A DNA stretch of 26,592 bases, from the IMG/VR virus record IMGVR_UViG_3300046812_000526, positions 1 through 26,592 of that record. One strand, 5' to 3'. Both the position numbers and the translations under genes were made by a program. Position 1 is the first letter of the stretch; each line of letters begins with the position of its first letter. Below are positions 12,341 through 20,464 of this stretch, piece after piece. The notes under the pieces are model-generated. The model saw only the letters and a program-made list of their open reading frames with translations, was not told the origin of the DNA and made no database searches. This stretch comes from a virus.

Positions 12341-12453
12341 GATACCGTACGATTATCACACTCGTGATTCTGGGTCCGCGCGGAATCGTCCGGATCTTGA
12401 GTCTGTTCCTTTTCATTATCTTCATTCTCGTGCTGCTGCTTCCTACGCCATGA
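12337..12453 (+). CDS. 38-aa single-span membrane peptide
   Basis: MRYRTIITLVILGPRGIVRI leads into a highly hydrophobic helix, about residues 18-36, ending LLLPTP. It lies between two overlaps (ATGA), in the same membrane cluster. Holin-like or modulatory roles are conceivable but unproven. Confidence 0.6.
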   Translation: MRYRTIITLVILGPRGIVRILSLFLFIIFILVLLLPTP

Positions 12454-14084
12454 TCACCATTCGTGACTCGCAGATTCGATGGGCGAAAGCCGACGTGCGC
12501 ACGATGGCCCGAGTGATCGGCAGTGAAATGGCGGTGATCAGCCCGAAGAAGACGTATCGCTTCGCGCCGCTCTTGCTGTCGATTCTCAAGTGCGCGCAAT
12601 CCAAAGGCGGATATCTCAGTTCGAGTGCAGAGCGCGCACTCCATCACGCGAAGATCTTGCGTCGTGAGATCCGCGAGTGGAAGGCGCGCGAAGATGGCGA
12701 TATCGATGACAAACGCGCGTACAGTTATTTCAAGCATCAGCGCGAAGATCTCGCTCTGCTGTATCATTTTGCCGAGCGGATTCCAGCATGGCTCATCGCG
12801 TCCGAAGCCGGAGTCGGCAAGACCTTGCTTGGGATTCGATTTCCGGAGCATGTGAAAGCACGACGCAATATGGTGATCGTCGGCAATGCGGCCAAAGATC
12901 AATGGGCTGACGAGATTCGTCGTTGGTCTAGCACGAAACTCCCAATCACCATTATCCGTGGAACGATCGCGCAACAGATGGCACAGATCCGTGGCATCAA
13001 GCGCGGGTGGGCCATCGGACATTGGGAATCCCTGGTCCATGCACGAGACGCGTGGATTGAACAACCGTGGGACATTGCCGTGCTCGATGAAATCCATCGG
13101 ATCCAAAATCGCAAAGCGCAGCGCACGGAAACGGTCCATGAACTGGACGTAACGTGGCGACTGGCACTGACCGCGCATCCCTACGCGAATGGCGTCAGCG
13201 AGTTGTTTCCGATTCTCAAGTTTCTGTACCCAGAAATCTACACGAGTTTCTGGCGATGGGCGAATCTCCACATCCAGATTGATGAGGGCGCGTTCGGCGG
13301 ACTCGATCTGCGCACACCGCGTCGGCCATCGCTACTCCAATGGGAACTCGAACCGTTCATGATCCGCCATCTGTGGAAGGATGTGTGGAAGAACCTTCCA
13401 CCGATCACGCGCATCACACGCACCGCAGAACTCACCGCGCGAGGACGCAGCGAATATCAACAGATTCGCAAGCAATTCTTCGCGCGACTGGACACGCTGA
13501 ATCCCAAGAAGAACATTCTCGCCATTCCGAGCATGCTGGCGCGCGTCACGCGCATGCGCCAGTATCTCATCGATCCGGCAATCCTCGGTGCAAAGGAGCG
13601 CAGTGTCAAATATCCGGTCGTGCTGGACCTGATCCGCGAACTGAAAGGCCAACCGCCGGTCATCTTCACGATGTGGCGTGAGTCAGCCAAAGGATTGCAA
13701 GCATTCCTCAAGCGGCACAAGCTCCACGTCCCGATCATCGCCGGCGGCATGCAGAAACGAATCAACCCGATCAAGAAGCGATTCCTGCGCGGGAAGTATG
13801 ATGCAGTTATTATCCTGATCTCTGTTGGTGGGGAGTCACTCAACTTCGGCAAGTTTGGGAAGGTCATTTATCTGGATCATCCCTGGACGCATAAGGATGT
13901 CGAGCAGACAGAAGGTCGTGTGCGCCGACCCGAGGAAGGAACCGGCATCATTGTGCCGACCACCAGCTACCATATTGTTGTGAAGGATTCGTACGAAGAA
14001 CGGATGCGCCAACATCGCGTGGACAAGCACGAGGATTTCGCCAAGGTCTTCACGGTCGCGCAAGCGAGGGAACTGTTCCAATGA
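12450..14084 (+). CDS. SNF2-family DEAD-like helicase
   Basis: The 544-residue protein has SF2/SNF2 motifs in order: Walker A SEAGVGKTLLG (about 118-128), the DEIH box VLDEIHRIQ (about 212-219), motif III as LTAHPYANG where LTGTP is usual, a second RecA-like domain with FTMWRES, and motif VI QTEGRVRRPEEG. It probably uses ATP to move along or remodel DNA in replication or recombination; phage SNF2 proteins are common but rarely tested. There is a long N-terminal extension of about 115 residues. The start at 12450 (ATGA overlap) is preferred over the frame's earlier ATG at 12264. Confidence 0.85.
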   Translation: MITIRDSQIRWAKADVRTMARVIGSEMAVISPKKTYRFAPLLLSILKCAQSKGGYLSSSAERALHHAKILRREIREWKAREDGDIDDKRAYSYFKHQREDLALLYHFAERIPAWLIASEAGVGKTLLGIRFPEHVKARRNMVIVGNAAKDQWADEIRRWSSTKLPITIIRGTIAQQMAQIRGIKRGWAIGHWESLVHARDAWIEQPWDIAVLDEIHRIQNRKAQRTETVHELDVTWRLALTAHPYANGVSELFPILKFLYPEIYTSFWRWANLHIQIDEGAFGGLDLRTPRRPSLLQWELEPFMIRHLWKDVWKNLPPITRITRTAELTARGRSEYQQIRKQFFARLDTLNPKKNILAIPSMLARVTRMRQYLIDPAILGAKERSVKYPVVLDLIRELKGQPPVIFTMWRESAKGLQAFLKRHKLHVPIIAGGMQKRINPIKKRFLRGKYDAVIILISVGGESLNFGKFGKVIYLDHPWTHKDVEQTEGRVRRPEEGTGIIVPTTSYHIVVKDSYEERMRQHRVDKHEDFAKVFTVAQARELFQ

Positions 14085-14278
14085 GCAGAAGAGAAGCGAT
14101 AGAATCTGCGCCGCTCTGGAAACATTTCGTTATTGTCGCCATCGCATCTGAAGCATTCATCATGCTAGTACACGGTGCAGTGATCGATAATACGGGATTA
14201 GTCCTTTCAGGACTGATATACTTGATCATCGCTGAAGTCACTATACGAATCTGGTTTCCACGAAAGGAGAGCGCATGA
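14081..14278 (+). CDS. Small two-span membrane protein, 65 aa
   Basis: Two hydrophobic segments (about residues 14-31 and 37-57) with basic ends. ATGA overlaps with the helicase and with the next gene. The size suits a holin or antiholin, but nothing else supports that assignment and it is far from the lysis block. Confidence 0.6.
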   Translation: MSRREAIESAPLWKHFVIVAIASEAFIMLVHGAVIDNTGLVLSGLIYLIIAEVTIRIWFPRKESA

Positions 14279-14508
14279 GTCGTATCCGACGACGAGTAGA
14301 GAATGAATTCACACGCAAGGCAGATCAGCAGTGGGATCTTGCTGGCACAGCCCGTGAAGATGGCGATCGTATCGCGGAAGCCGATCACACACGACTCGCT
14401 CGTGCATATGAGCAGCAAGCGATGGAATCGATCGCGGAGCCGATTCAGAAGTCCTCGAAGCACAGTGATCCGAACTGTCTTTCCCCAAACTGTAACTGCC
14501 GGAGCTAG
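14275..14508 (+). CDS. Hypothetical protein with C-terminal Cys cluster, 77 aa
   Basis: Helical, charged (Arg/Glu/Asp) over most of its length and ending CLSPNCNCRS. The three Cys may bind metal with the nearby His. The start overlaps the preceding stop. It lies directly before the nuclease gene. Not recognised. Confidence 0.6.
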   Translation: MSRIRRRVENEFTRKADQQWDLAGTAREDGDRIAEADHTRLARAYEQQAMESIAEPIQKSSKHSDPNCLSPNCNCRS

Positions 14509-14511
14509 ATC

Positions 14512-15477
14512 ATGGCTGAGTATAAGAAATCGGCACTGATGAGCGTCAAATCAATCCATCGAACGAATCTCGATGGACCCGTTCAAGGGGCTGGTCGGAT
14601 GAAGATTCCATTTCAGCCGACGCCAGAGCGACCGATGATCATCAGTGCATCGGAGATTGCAGAGTTCCTGCGCTGTCGGCTGAAATGGAACTGGCACTAT
14701 CGCGTAGGGATCACATCGCGGAAGTATGCGATGCCGCGTGCCGTCGGGACCTGGGTGCATCTGGGGAAAGAAGCATGGTATACACTACCTCGCGAACAGC
14801 GGACCGCGAAGAAAATGAAGTCCGTTGCAGAGCAGGCGATTCGTGAAGCGCGGATGAAAGGCGCGCCGTCCAAGGATCGGGATCTGGCTCTCGCCATGCT
14901 CACGGGCTACGCGATGTGGGTTCGGGGAAATCACGATAAGAGTGACAAGGCCATCGGCAAAAAGATTGTGATGCCAGAATGGGAATTTTCGCTTCCGCTG
15001 CTCGAAGACGGCAGTGTCTTGGTCCGCGGCAAGATCGACGAACTGTTCGAGCCGACAATCTATAAGAACACGTTGGCAATGGATGAAACAAAGACTCGCA
15101 GCACGATCGAGTTTGACATGCTGGACATGAGCGCACAGATGACCGTCTATCTCTGGGCCATGTCCGAGCATCCTCTCCTGAAGAAAAAGAAGTATCGTCG
15201 ATTCCTTGGATGGCGCACCGTCATGCGTCGACAGATGCCCGGACCGCGAGTGAAAGCTCCGCTCTTCGGTCGGGAGTTTGTCGAGCGCACCGATGAGGAA
15301 TTACAGATGTGGTTGCGCGACACTCGACGAACTGTGAAGGATATGGTAGACGCGGCCATCTACCCGAACAAGACGGATCGCTGTAAGTTCGACTGTGACT
15401 TCTACAATTTGTGCCTCGTTCGTCCCAATCTCACTGACCTGAAAGAGGTCATCAAATCGGAGTACGTAATCACATGA
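14512..15477 (+). CDS. PD-(D/E)XK nuclease, Cas4/RecB-like with Fe-S cysteines
   Basis: 321 residues. SASEIAEFLRCRLKWNWHYR (first Cys) opens the nuclease domain. VRGKIDELFEP and LAMDETKTR give the D and E-x-K active-site residues, QMTVY is the QxxxY motif, and CKFDCDFYNLC near the end adds three Cys. The Cys layout C...C-x3-C-x5-C resembles the 4Fe-4S site of Cas4/AddB-type nucleases. Phage Cas4-like exonucleases resect DNA for recombination. A 16-bp inverted repeat lies inside the gene (14606-14690). The ribosome-binding site GGAG at 14501 supports the start. Confidence 0.85.
   Translation: MAEYKKSALMSVKSIHRTNLDGPVQGAGRMKIPFQPTPERPMIISASEIAEFLRCRLKWNWHYRVGITSRKYAMPRAVGTWVHLGKEAWYTLPREQRTAKKMKSVAEQAIREARMKGAPSKDRDLALAMLTGYAMWVRGNHDKSDKAIGKKIVMPEWEFSLPLLEDGSVLVRGKIDELFEPTIYKNTLAMDETKTRSTIEFDMLDMSAQMTVYLWAMSEHPLLKKKKYRRFLGWRTVMRRQMPGPRVKAPLFGREFVERTDEELQMWLRDTRRTVKDMVDAAIYPNKTDRCKFDCDFYNLCLVRPNLTDLKEVIKSEYVIT
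14606..14690. repeat. 16-bp perfect inverted repeat with 53-nt spacer inside the nuclease gene
   Basis: The arm at 14606-14621 is the exact reverse complement of 14675-14690. The 53-nt spacer contains CCGATG (14632-14637) pairing with CATCGG (14648-14653). The geometry matches the element at 2254-2340 although the sequences differ. Confidence 0.75.
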
Positions 15478-15635
15478 AGAAGAATCAACTGCGCATGATT
15501 CTGATCGCCGTCCTGCTCGCGCCGTACAAGACACAGCGAGTGACCGAAACTCAGCTGAGAAACGCGACAATGACTACCGATCAGATTCTTGATCTGCTCA
15601 AGAGCGAGAAGCAGGCGAGCAAGAAGCGTCGATAG
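15474..15635 (+). CDS. Hypothetical basic protein, 53 aa
   Basis: Starts MKKNQLRMILIAVLLAPYKT and ends KKRR. The first helix is hydrophobic but short; the rest is a Thr/Gln/Lys-rich helix. ATGA overlap with the nuclease gene. Not recognised. Confidence 0.6.
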   Translation: MKKNQLRMILIAVLLAPYKTQRVTETQLRNATMTTDQILDLLKSEKQASKKRR

Positions 15636-15669
15636 TGCGACAACACTCTCTCTCACTGGACGGTGAATC

Positions 15670-15933
15670 ATGAAGATGATATCGGGCGGAGCAATGTTCG
15701 AAAAGGTTTCGTTCAAGACGTATGCCTATGGTCTCCGGACTCCCGAAGGAATCATCGTGAAGTTCTGGGTGCCCAAGGCCCTCCTCGGTAAGGAATCCGA
15801 TCTGCCGGAAGAATTGCCATTCACACTCGATGTACCGAGTAGCAAGAAGAACAAAACGAACGGCAAGAAGAGCAAGCGAAAGCAGCGCGATGAAGAAGAT
15901 GAAGAGGAGGAAGACGACGAGGAGGATGAATGA
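15670..15933 (+). CDS. Small protein with Lys-rich linker and acidic tail, 87 aa
   Basis: A strand-rich N-terminal part (FEKVSFKTYAYGLRTPEGII) is followed by a Lys-rich linker (about residues 59-73) and a run of Asp and Glu to the end. This charge pattern is also seen, much larger, on the SSB-like protein at 17052. It may bind a common partner. The stop overlaps the next ATG (ATGA). Confidence 0.65.
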   Translation: MKMISGGAMFEKVSFKTYAYGLRTPEGIIVKFWVPKALLGKESDLPEELPFTLDVPSSKKNKTNGKKSKRKQRDEEDEEEEDDEEDE

Positions 15934-16244
15934 ACACACAAGGCGCACTCCTGAAAGGCTACGTGCGGATCGGCGACTATATTCCATTGCCAGTCGAGCG
16001 CGTTCCTGCCGCGCATGTCGGGGATCAATGCCGTCTGATGGGCGGATATCGCGGAGTCGTTGTACTGCTCGAGGGCCATGAGTATGTCAAGATTACTCAC
16101 AGTCCGTTCCAGACCACGAACGCGCGGCGCGCCTTGATGCGGAAGCTGATCACTGCAACCGGCATCGTTATCCGACCTCCGTGGTACACCCGATGGGCAC
16201 GCTGGATTCACCGACGTATTTTCAAGAGGAAACCAATTCGATGA
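15930..16244 (+). CDS. Hypothetical basic protein, 104 aa
   Basis: Starts MNTQGALLKGYVRIGDYIPL. A beta-rich N-terminal half is followed by a very basic, Trp/Arg-rich C-terminus (TRWARWIHRRIFKRKPIR). The pattern suggests DNA binding. Its stop overlaps the Sak4-like ATG. Not recognised. Confidence 0.6.
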   Translation: MNTQGALLKGYVRIGDYIPLPVERVPAAHVGDQCRLMGGYRGVVVLLEGHEYVKITHSPFQTTNARRALMRKLITATGIVIRPPWYTRWARWIHRRIFKRKPIR

Positions 16245-16984
16245 AACTCCTCGATGTCGGCGGTCGCACGCTATACCCGACCGTCGGAATCTTTGGGATG
16301 GCTGGTGCGGGCAAGACCTCGCTCTTGGCGACTGCGTCCAAATCAGTTATCGCAGATTCCAATGAAGGGACTCTGTCAATCGATCACGTGCCGGAATTCG
16401 AACATGTCAAGCGCGTGCGTGTCCATAGTATGGATACACTCGATCGCATCTACGACAACCTGACCGGTACGGGAAAGAATGACTGGCGCAAGAAGTTTGA
16501 CACACTCGGGCTCGATCACTTCGACGATATCCAGAACATCATCTTGGACAAGCTGGCCGAGCGCGCCAGCGACACACGGGAGGAACCAGATCAGGTGGAG
16601 CTACGCGAGTACGGTATCATGGCCAATAAGCTGCGCCGATACTTGCGGAAGCTGAAACGGATTCCCAAGGTCAAAGTCCTGATCATGGGCGAGAAGTTCA
16701 ATGAAGAGTATCAGTGGATGTACCCGAGTCTGATCGGACAGATGCGCGATCAACTGCCGTACTTTCTCGATCACGTCATCTATCTCCGTGTCAATGACAA
16801 GGGCGTTCGGTACTTGCACCTCAACCCGAAACCAGGAGAATTCTATGCCAAGACACGGGCGCGATGGCTGGCGCCCGACGAGCGGAAAATCCGCTTTGAA
16901 CTAGACAATTACACTTGTCTCGGTGATCTCTTGCGGAAGATCACCGCCGGTCCGGAAGGCCTCCGCAAATTGAAGACGAAGTAG
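16241..16984 (+). CDS. Sak4-like phage ATPase (RecA-fold recombination protein)
   Basis: 247 residues. Walker A GMAGAGKTS near residues 19-27 is followed by a strand that would bind ADP (SVIADSNEG) and an acidic strand at about residue 90 (GLDHFDDI), as in Sak4-type AAA_24 phage proteins. Sak4 proteins promote single-strand annealing and recombination together with an SSB. The next gene encodes an SSB-like protein, which fits. There is an ATGA overlap with the previous gene. Confidence 0.75.
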   Translation: MKLLDVGGRTLYPTVGIFGMAGAGKTSLLATASKSVIADSNEGTLSIDHVPEFEHVKRVRVHSMDTLDRIYDNLTGTGKNDWRKKFDTLGLDHFDDIQNIILDKLAERASDTREEPDQVELREYGIMANKLRRYLRKLKRIPKVKVLIMGEKFNEEYQWMYPSLIGQMRDQLPYFLDHVIYLRVNDKGVRYLHLNPKPGEFYAKTRARWLAPDERKIRFELDNYTCLGDLLRKITAGPEGLRKLKTK

Positions 16985-16993
16985 TGCTGTGCC

Positions 16994-17012
16994 GTACGAA
17001 TACAGTTCGTAC
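16994..17012. repeat. 7-bp hairpin between Sak4-like and SSB-like genes
   Basis: GTACGAA (16994-17000) and TTCGTAC (17006-17012) pair around five bases, 10 bases after the Sak4-like stop. It could attenuate transcription or shape the SSB mRNA leader. The following sequence has only scattered T residues. Confidence 0.5.
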
Positions 17013-17051
17013 TGGTTAGATCACTTTCATCTCACCATAGGAACACATCAC

Positions 17052-17852
17052 ATGGCGACCAAGAAGAGCAAAGGCGGCGATGTCATCGTCATCACGAAAG
17101 AAGACATGGCCGGTGGTGGAAAGCGCAAGACTGCGCCAGGAGGGAAGTATCGGTTCAAGCTGAACAAAGGATCGAAGATCAAGGCGGGTCAGAACGGTAA
17201 CATTATGAACCTGATGTGGACTCTGACCGCCGACGCGAATGGCAAGAAGACGACAAGCAAGGGCGTCAACGTCTTCGACAACATCGCGCCACACGTCGGC
17301 TGGAAGGTCGCGCAAGTGCTCAAGGCGATCGGCATCAAGAAGGCACCGAAGAAGATGACGCTCCAGGAACTGCTCGGCATCCTCAAGAAGTATGGCAAGG
17401 AGATCCGCATCGTCATCGGCAAGAAGATGTTCAACGGGTCGCCACAGAATCACGTCGTTCAGTATCTCCCGCTCACGGCCAGCAAGGACGAGTCGGATGA
17501 TGACGACGACATCGACGAGGACGACGAGGACGAGGAGTCCGACGAGGATTCGGACGATGACGACGAAGAAGACGACGACGAAGACGAGGAGGACGAAGAC
17601 GAAGACGAAGATGATGACGAGGAAGACGAAGAGGGCGAGGATGAAGACGAGGATGAAGACGAGGACGAGGATGAGGATGAGGATGACGACGAGGACGAGG
17701 ATGAGGATGAGGATGACGACGAAGAGGAAGACGAGGATGAGGACGAAGAAGATGACGAGGAGGAGGAGAAGCCTCGGAAGCGTGGACGCCCGGCGAAGAA
17801 GGCGAAGAAGCCGGTGAAGAAGCCGGCGAAGGGAGCCAAGAAGCGCCGCTAG
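17052..17852 (+). CDS. SSB-like protein with giant acidic tract and basic AT-hook-like end
   Basis: 266 residues. The first 145 look like a phage single-stranded-DNA-binding protein in position and pattern (Lys/Gly-rich start, then NIMNLMWTLTADANGKK and GWKVAQVLKAIG). From about residue 146 to 239 the protein is almost entirely Asp and Glu. It then ends with about 27 basic residues containing RKRGRPAKK, an AT-hook-like motif. Acidic tails are normal in SSBs for partner binding, but this one is far longer than usual and ends in a basic block. Two copies of a 30-base unit at 17661-17720 suggest slippage expansion. The ATG at 17052 is chosen; an upstream GTG at 16989 is possible. Confidence 0.75.
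   Translation: MATKKSKGGDVIVITKEDMAGGGKRKTAPGGKYRFKLNKGSKIKAGQNGNIMNLMWTLTADANGKKTTSKGVNVFDNIAPHVGWKVAQVLKAIGIKKAPKKMTLQELLGILKKYGKEIRIVIGKKMFNGSPQNHVVQYLPLTASKDESDDDDDIDEDDEDEESDEDSDDDDEEDDDEDEEDEDEDEDDDEEDEEGEDEDEDEDEDEDEDEDDDEDEDEDEDDDEEEDEDEDEEDDEEEEKPRKRGRPAKKAKKPVKKPAKGAKKRR
17661..17720 (+). repeat. Tandem 30-base repeat in acidic tract
   Basis: Positions 17661-17690 and 17691-17720 are identical. Surrounding GAC/GAG/GAT codons are near repeats. Length variation of the tract by slippage is likely. Confidence 0.8.
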
Positions 17853-17856
17853 TCCT

Positions 17857-17872
17857 TCGACTCGGTAGTCGA
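17857..17872. repeat. 6-bp hairpin after SSB-like gene
   Basis: TCGACT (17857-17862) and AGTCGA (17867-17872) with a four-base loop lie five bases after the stop. A larger hairpin follows at 17886. Confidence 0.45.
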
Positions 17873-17885
17873 CATTCATTCATCC

Positions 17886-17919
17886 GTACGGGCGATTCAG
17901 TAGATCGAGTCGCCCGTAC
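17886..17919 (+). terminator. 10-bp hairpin before primase gene, probable terminator
   Basis: GTACGGGCGA (17886-17895) pairs exactly with TCGCCCGTAC (17910-17919). A pyrimidine stretch TCTCTCCTCT follows, which is weaker than a canonical T-run. It ends 12 bases before the primase ATG, so it could also mask that start or separate the two transcripts. Confidence 0.5.
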
Positions 17920-17931
17920 TCTCTCCTCTAT

Positions 17932-20064
17932 ATGAAGAAACCGTTGCTGTACTACGCATTGCGATACGCATCGCGGTACGGATGGCGCGTCTTCCCACTG
18001 AATGGAAAAGAGCCGCGCACGCGCGATGGATTTCTCAGCGCGACGACTGACGCACAACAGATTCGCGATTGGTGGATGCGCTGGCCGACATCCAATATCG
18101 GTATCGCGTGCGATAGTGAGCACGGGCCACTGGTCATTGACATCGATGAACCAAAGGATCATGAAACGAGTGGATTCAAATTCCTTCGGAAACTCGAACT
18201 CCCAGAAGAAGGATTAATCACGCGCACAGCCATCAGTCGTCCTGGTCGATTGCATCTGTACTTCGGTCCACTCCGCGATGGGACAGTGATCAAGCGGATG
18301 ATCCGTCCGTTTAAGGATCACGACAAGAAGGTCGCCATCGATATTCTGGGGGACGGCGGATACATTGTCGCGCCCCCGAGCATTCATCCAGAGACTGGAA
18401 CGCGATATCGTTGGGGACCGCAAGCGGACATGGTTGCATTTCCGAAGCGACTCTTTCGATTTCTCCAGAAGCGCAGCATCAAGCACATCGCTCCTCCGCT
18501 CCCAGAAATCATTCGCGAAGGCGAACGGGATGCACTGCTCACATCATTAGCAGGGAGCATGCGCCGGCGAGACGCATCGCCGCGTGCCATTCTCGAAGCG
18601 CTCCGGATCGAGAATGCGTCTCGTGTGCGACCGCCACTGAGCGACGCGCAACTCCAGAAAATTGCCAAGAGTATCGGCGCGAAAGATTCGGCGGTAGACG
18701 ATGAGAACCTCACGGACCTGGGCAACGCTCGACGATTCGTCGTGCAGCATCACGCGAAGTTACGGAGTGTTGTATCCAAGCGATCGAATCCGTGGTTCGT
18801 GTGGCGTGGAACGCATTGGGAAGAAGACGAAATCGGTGAAGCCATGCGGTTCGCGAAAGAAACGGTACGCTCTATTCATCAAGAAGCGTTCGCCACGAAG
18901 GATGAAGAGAAGCGCGATGCGCTGCTGGCACACGCATTCAAGTCGGAAGGCGCCGAGCGGATTCGCGCGGTCATTAGTTTGGCCGCCACTGAACCAGAAA
19001 TCACGCTCCGACAAGATCAACTCGATCGAGATCTCTGGCTGTTCAACGTGCGCAACGGGACCGTCGATCTCGAGACTGGCAAGTTCGGTAAGCATCGACG
19101 CACGGATTATATCACGAAGATCTCTCCGGTCGAGTATAGTCGCAAGGCGATCTGTCCACAGTGGGAACAATTTCTCGAAGAAATCTTCGCCGGCGACAAA
19201 GCATTGATCGGATTCATCCAGCGCGCCATCGGCTACAGTTTGACGGGTGACGTGCGGGAGCATGCATTCTTCTTCGGTTACGGACAAGGGCGCAACGGCA
19301 AGAGCACATTCATGGAAGTGATTCGATCGCTGATGGCGGACTACGCCGTCCAATCGGATTTCTCTACATTCCAGAGCACGCATAACGAGGGTCCGCGTCA
19401 CGATCTCGCGCGGATGCGCGGTGCGCGTCTTGTCACAGCGATCGAAGCGCGTGGGGATCGATCATTCGATGAGACCGTCCTCAAGCAGATGACCGGCGGC
19501 GACACGGTGACTGCGCGACAGCTCTACGAAAAATCATTCGAGTTCAAGCCACAGTTCAAACTCTGGCTGATCGCCAATCACTTGCCACTCGTGCGGGAAC
19601 AGACCGAAGCATTCTGGTCGCGCATGATGATGATTCCGTTCACTGTCACTATCCCGGCGCATCTGCGCAAGAAGAATCTCGGACGCACGCTCGCGCGCGA
19701 ATTGCCGGGTATTCTGAATTGGGCATTGCGTGGATGCGCAGAATGGCGACGGAACGGGCTCATGGCACCGGACACTGTGCGTCGAGCCATTAAGGATTAT
19801 AAGGAGGAATACGATGTGGCAAGTGAGTTCTTCACCGCTCGGTGCCGACTGGCAGAAAATCATTGGACGGCGAGGGCCGCGCTCTATCAGTCTTTCCAAG
19901 ACTGGTGGATGGAGACGCGCGGTCGAAATCCGCTATCTCATACTGCATTCAATCGCCTCGTCTCCGAGCGTCCAGATATACGACAGCGGAAACGTGAAGG
20001 TATTCGAGGATGGCGAGGTATCGCTATCCGCGATGTTCGGGGCGATTATCGGAGGAATCACTGA
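17932..20064 (+). CDS. Primase-polymerase/SF3 helicase
   Basis: 710 residues. The N-terminal third is an archaeo-eukaryotic-type primase-polymerase domain with LVIDID (about 67-72), a GRLHLYFG element and GGYIVAPPS. After a linker there is a D5-like region and an SF3 helicase: Walker A GYGQGRNGKST (about 448-458), Walker B-like ARLVTAIEA and the WLIANHLPL segment. Such proteins make primers and unwind the replication fork in phages and plasmids. No good Shine-Dalgarno precedes the ATG at 17932. The next gene overlaps its stop. Confidence 0.9.
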   Translation: MKKPLLYYALRYASRYGWRVFPLNGKEPRTRDGFLSATTDAQQIRDWWMRWPTSNIGIACDSEHGPLVIDIDEPKDHETSGFKFLRKLELPEEGLITRTAISRPGRLHLYFGPLRDGTVIKRMIRPFKDHDKKVAIDILGDGGYIVAPPSIHPETGTRYRWGPQADMVAFPKRLFRFLQKRSIKHIAPPLPEIIREGERDALLTSLAGSMRRRDASPRAILEALRIENASRVRPPLSDAQLQKIAKSIGAKDSAVDDENLTDLGNARRFVVQHHAKLRSVVSKRSNPWFVWRGTHWEEDEIGEAMRFAKETVRSIHQEAFATKDEEKRDALLAHAFKSEGAERIRAVISLAATEPEITLRQDQLDRDLWLFNVRNGTVDLETGKFGKHRRTDYITKISPVEYSRKAICPQWEQFLEEIFAGDKALIGFIQRAIGYSLTGDVREHAFFFGYGQGRNGKSTFMEVIRSLMADYAVQSDFSTFQSTHNEGPRHDLARMRGARLVTAIEARGDRSFDETVLKQMTGGDTVTARQLYEKSFEFKPQFKLWLIANHLPLVREQTEAFWSRMMMIPFTVTIPAHLRKKNLGRTLARELPGILNWALRGCAEWRRNGLMAPDTVRRAIKDYKEEYDVASEFFTARCRLAENHWTARAALYQSFQDWWMETRGRNPLSHTAFNRLVSERPDIRQRKREGIRGWRGIAIRDVRGDYRRNH

Positions 20065-20309
20065 TGCGACCAGTAGCTCCACGGATTGAGGGCGCGGAAG
20101 AGATCACGATCGCAGAAGATCAGTTGGAATATCTCACGATCGTCGGCGCCTATGTCACCTACAAAGATTCAGATCGTACAGATCTCGTCGTGCGATGGAC
20201 ATTCACCGCAGAAGAACGAAAGCGCATCGCTGCCGGCGAAGACATCTACTTCGGTACGGTCGGCGGTGGAAGTCTCAATCCTCATTGGCTCCAGGTCGGA
20301 TTTCCATGA
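20064..20309 (+). CDS. Hypothetical protein, 81 aa
   Basis: Starts MRPVAPRIEGAEEITIAEDQ with GGAGG at 20051-20055 as ribosome-binding site. Strand-rich and acidic in the first half; ends GGGSLNPHWLQVGFP. It overlaps the neighbours at both ends. Not recognised, but its place between primase and polymerase suggests a replication accessory. Confidence 0.65.
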   Translation: MRPVAPRIEGAEEITIAEDQLEYLTIVGAYVTYKDSDRTDLVVRWTFTAEERKRIAAGEDIYFGTVGGGSLNPHWLQVGFP

Positions 20310-20464
20310 AATATGAACGATTGATCGCTGAAATCGAGGCGGTCCCAGTGACGTGGATTCCTGGACTACTGCGCGCTATCGTTATTCAAGCTGTGAAAAG
20401 GAACGTGTTTGTAGATGGCGGGATCGAACGATTTGTGAAGTCGAGTATCGAGAAGATAAAATGA
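20306..20464 (+). CDS. Hypothetical 52-aa protein
   Basis: Starts MKYERLIAEIEAVPVTWIPG; helical with a hydrophobic middle (LLRAIVIQAV) and a basic end. ATGA overlaps both neighbours. Not recognised. Confidence 0.6.
   Translation: MKYERLIAEIEAVPVTWIPGLLRAIVIQAVKRNVFVDGGIERFVKSSIEKIK

Noticed and set aside
12264-12449. N-terminal extension of the SNF2 helicase
   Set aside because: It overlaps two membrane-protein genes, and the start at 12450 has the ATGA overlap typical of this operon.
17459-17839. Minus-strand frame encoding a long poly-serine protein
   Set aside because: It is the antisense of the Asp/Glu codon tract of the SSB-like gene; the repetitive codons generate open frames on the opposite strand.
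17016-17879. Minus-strand Leu/Val-rich frame that looks like a membrane protein
   Set aside because: Another shadow of the acidic tract; it has no ribosome-binding site and lies opposite a better-supported gene.
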